A stretch of DNA of 64,000 nt from Pseudomonas sp. FP453 (GTDB taxonomy: Bacteria; Pseudomonadota; Gammaproteobacteria; Pseudomonadales; Pseudomonadaceae). Under the pieces are notes generated by a model that was not told where the DNA came from, did no database searches, and was given only the letters and a program-made list of their open reading frames with translations. The DNA lies in NCBI RefSeq assembly GCF_030687495.1, contig NZ_CP117435.1, forward strand, positions 1,054,001 to 1,118,000, read 5' to 3'. Shown piece after piece: positions 62,605 through 64,000 of this stretch (within the stretch, counting starts at the first letter, position 1; each line of letters opens with the position of its first letter). Both the position numbers and the translations under genes were made by a program.

Positions 62605-63466
62605 ATGAAAAAGTTTTTCAGCCTGCTTGCGACCTTGCTGGTACTGGCCTTGGCGATGTGGATTGGCCGCACGTTGTGGGTGCACTACATGCAAACCCCG
62701 TGGACCCGCGACGGCCGCGTGCGCGCCGACATCATCAACGTCGCCGCCGACGTCACCGGCGAAGTGGTGGACGTGCCGGTGCGCGACAACCAGTTGGTGA
62801 AGAAGGGCGACCTGCTGATGCAGATCGACCCCGAGCACTACCGCATCGCCGTCAAACAGGCGCAGTCGCTGGTGGCGTCACGCAAAGCCACCTGGGAAAT
62901 GCGCAAGGTCAACGCCCACCGCCGCGCCGACCTCGACGCCCTGGTGATCTCCAAGGAAAACCGCGACGACGCCAGCAACATCGCCGACTCGGCCCTGGCC
63001 GATTACCAGCACGCGCTGGCGCAACTGGAAGCGGCTGAACTGAACCTCAAGCGCACCCAGGTGCTGGCGGCGGTGGACGGTTACGTCACCAACCTCAATG
63101 TGCATCGCGGCGACTATGCGCGCATCGGCGAGGCGAAGATGGCCGTGGTGGATATGAATTCCTTCTGGGTCTACGGCTTCTTTGAAGAAACCAAGCTGCC
63201 CCATGTGAAGGTGGGCGATAAAGCCGACATGCAGCTCATGAGCGGCGAAACCTTGAAGGGCCATGTGGAAAGCATCTCGCGGGGCATCTACGACCGCGAC
63301 AACCCCGAGAGCCGCGAGTTGGTCGCGGATGTGAACCCGACGTTCAACTGGGTGCGGTTGGCGCAGCGGGTGCCGGTGCGGATTCATATTGATGAAGTGC
63401 CGGAAGGGGTGCTGTTGGCTGCCGGTATTTACCTGCACCGTTATCGTGAACCAAACACAGTACTAA
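62605..63466 (+). CDS. HlyD/AaeA-like periplasmic adaptor (one apparent indel at the C-terminus)
   Basis: A membrane-fusion protein with one N-terminal membrane helix (FFSLLATLLVLALAMWIGRTLW), barrel-sandwich lipoyl halves (VRADIINVAADVTGEVVDVPVRDNQLVKKGDLL, and KRTQVLAAVDGYVTNLNVHRGDYARIG) with a short hairpin, and a beta-barrel part. The frame runs on past the normal end into a REP sequence to 63579. Near 63428-63430 the TTT of GGTATTTACC should be TT; with that the ending reads GITCTVIVNQTQY and stops at 63466, giving 286 residues as usual for AaeA-like proteins. The final gene of the operon. Confidence 0.88.
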
Positions 63467-63480
63467 CTGTGGCGCTTGTG

Positions 63481-63576
63481 TGGCGAGGGAGCTTGCTCCC
63501 GGCCGGCTGCGCAGCAGTCGCCGGCTTTCGGGTTTTGGGGCGCTTCGCACCCCAGCGGGAGCAAGCTCCCTCGCCA
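63481..63576. repeat. REPIN 10, GCGAGGGAGC subtype
   Basis: TGGCGAGGGAGCTTGCTCCC (63481-63500) is mirrored exactly by 63557-63576, with a GGGGCGCTTCGCACCCC hairpin and a GCCGGC pair inside. It has no GTGGGAGC outer tips and resembles the inner part of the composite element at 7370-7498. The false extension of the adaptor frame runs through it. Confidence 0.82.
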
Positions 63577-63592
63577 TAATGAGTCAGTCATT

Positions 63593-63971
63593 TCAGTGAA
63601 TGAGCGACTCGGCGGCTCTGGTTTTTCGTCGACGCTTGACCCTCAGCATGCTGGTGTAGCGACGGTGGTTTTTGGAGTTTAGAACCAAGATGTAGAGCAG
63701 GGATGTCAGCAACGCAGACAAGTTGAGCAGCGTCGGAGAGTAATTGCCAAGATAGGCTACCGAGAGCAGGAGGTTTGCGATTGCTACGAGGATGAGTATT
63801 CGAGGCGCATGCCGGAATCCTTCACATAGACCAATTTGGCCTACGTTATAAATCAGGCACAGCACCATTCCGGTTCCGAAAGCGGTTTCATCCGGCAGGC
63901 CTAAAATTTGTGCGTAATACGAAAGACTTGTCGACGTGTTTGATTGCGATACTGCTTAGGCTAAGCAGCAT
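63593..63971 (-). CDS. Small membrane protein, unrecognised (one apparent indel)
   Basis: The clear part is a 91-residue frame from ATG 63868 with two or three hydrophobic segments (ILILVAIANLLLSVAYLG, LLNLSALLTSLLYILVL) and a very basic tail (RRYTSMLRVKRRRKTR). Upstream on the same strand an ATG at 63971 with GGAGGGG five bases before it starts a frame that fails after about 25 codons, while the second frame has protein-like text (YYAQILGLPDETAFGTG) joining the clear part. One extra base in AAA at 63922-63924 would join them into a 125-residue protein with three or four helices. I do not recognise the family. A window-edge effect is excluded because the start lies inside. Confidence 0.55.
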
Positions 63972-64000
63972 CGCCCCTCCAAATGAGGGTAAAAAACGGT

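Noticed and set aside
63467..63579. C-terminal extension of the AaeA-like adaptor
   Set aside because: It is encoded by a REP element and results from a one-base insertion; the corrected frame ends at 63466.

Overview
The window is chromosomal DNA of a Pseudomonas, most likely the P. fluorescens group. This rests on the GC-rich codon use, the complete Pseudomonas-type division and cell-wall (dcw) cluster, the order rsmI / lpoA-yraN-diaA-dolP next to rnpB and mraZ, an OprD-type porin, and many short GTGGGAGC...GCTCCCAC REP palindromes between genes. I see no prophage, insertion sequence, integron, tRNA, rRNA operon or CRISPR array.

Layout. 1-7.3 kb: end of a membrane protein gene, a PlsC-like acyltransferase, a small cluster (CPxCG protein, DUF2007 protein, a degenerate YedK/HMCES-like protein), an M48 lipoprotein protease, a TMEM165/UPF0016 manganese exporter behind a yybP-ykoY riboswitch, rsmC, a hydroxyacid dehydrogenase and a LysE-type exporter. 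7.6-16.0 kb: acyl-CoA ligase, DUF1302, DUF1329 and a MalT-like LuxR regulator, all on one strand; this is the least understood set in the window. 16.0-22.3 kb: an MBL-fold hydrolase, an OmpA lipoprotein, and the envelope set dolP, diaA, yraN, lpoA opposite rsmI. 22.4-22.75 kb: RNase P RNA. 23.0-40.9 kb: mraZ-rsmH-ftsL-ftsI-murE-murF-mraY-murD-ftsW-murG-murC-ddlB-ftsQ-ftsA-ftsZ-lpxC, with overlapping or nearly touching genes up to ftsQ, transcribed from a promoter carrying three MraZ-type repeats. 41-50.8 kb, all on the minus strand: a diguanylate cyclase, an OprD porin, and an efflux operon (adaptor, RND pump, response regulator, sensor kinase). 50.9-57.4 kb: small hypothetical protein, periplasmic binding protein, Aer-like chemoreceptor, YkgJ Fe-S protein, a nonsense-interrupted GNAT gene, cheV with a FliA-type promoter, and a GhrB/TkrA-like reductase. 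57.5-63.5 kb: a LysR regulator divergent from an AaeXAB-like efflux operon that also carries its own outer-membrane factor. The end holds a small membrane protein gene.

Sequence quality. Ten genes, six of them essential or normally so (ftsI, ftsW, ddlB, ftsQ, ftsZ, lpxC) plus lpoA, rsmI, an aaeA-like gene and the last gene, have reading frames broken by one-base indels, nearly all one extra base in a short homopolymer. Removing them restores normal family lengths. A living cell cannot lack these genes, so I read them as sequencing or assembly errors and annotate each gene over its full span. A GNAT gene has a single in-frame TAG, which may be real or another error.
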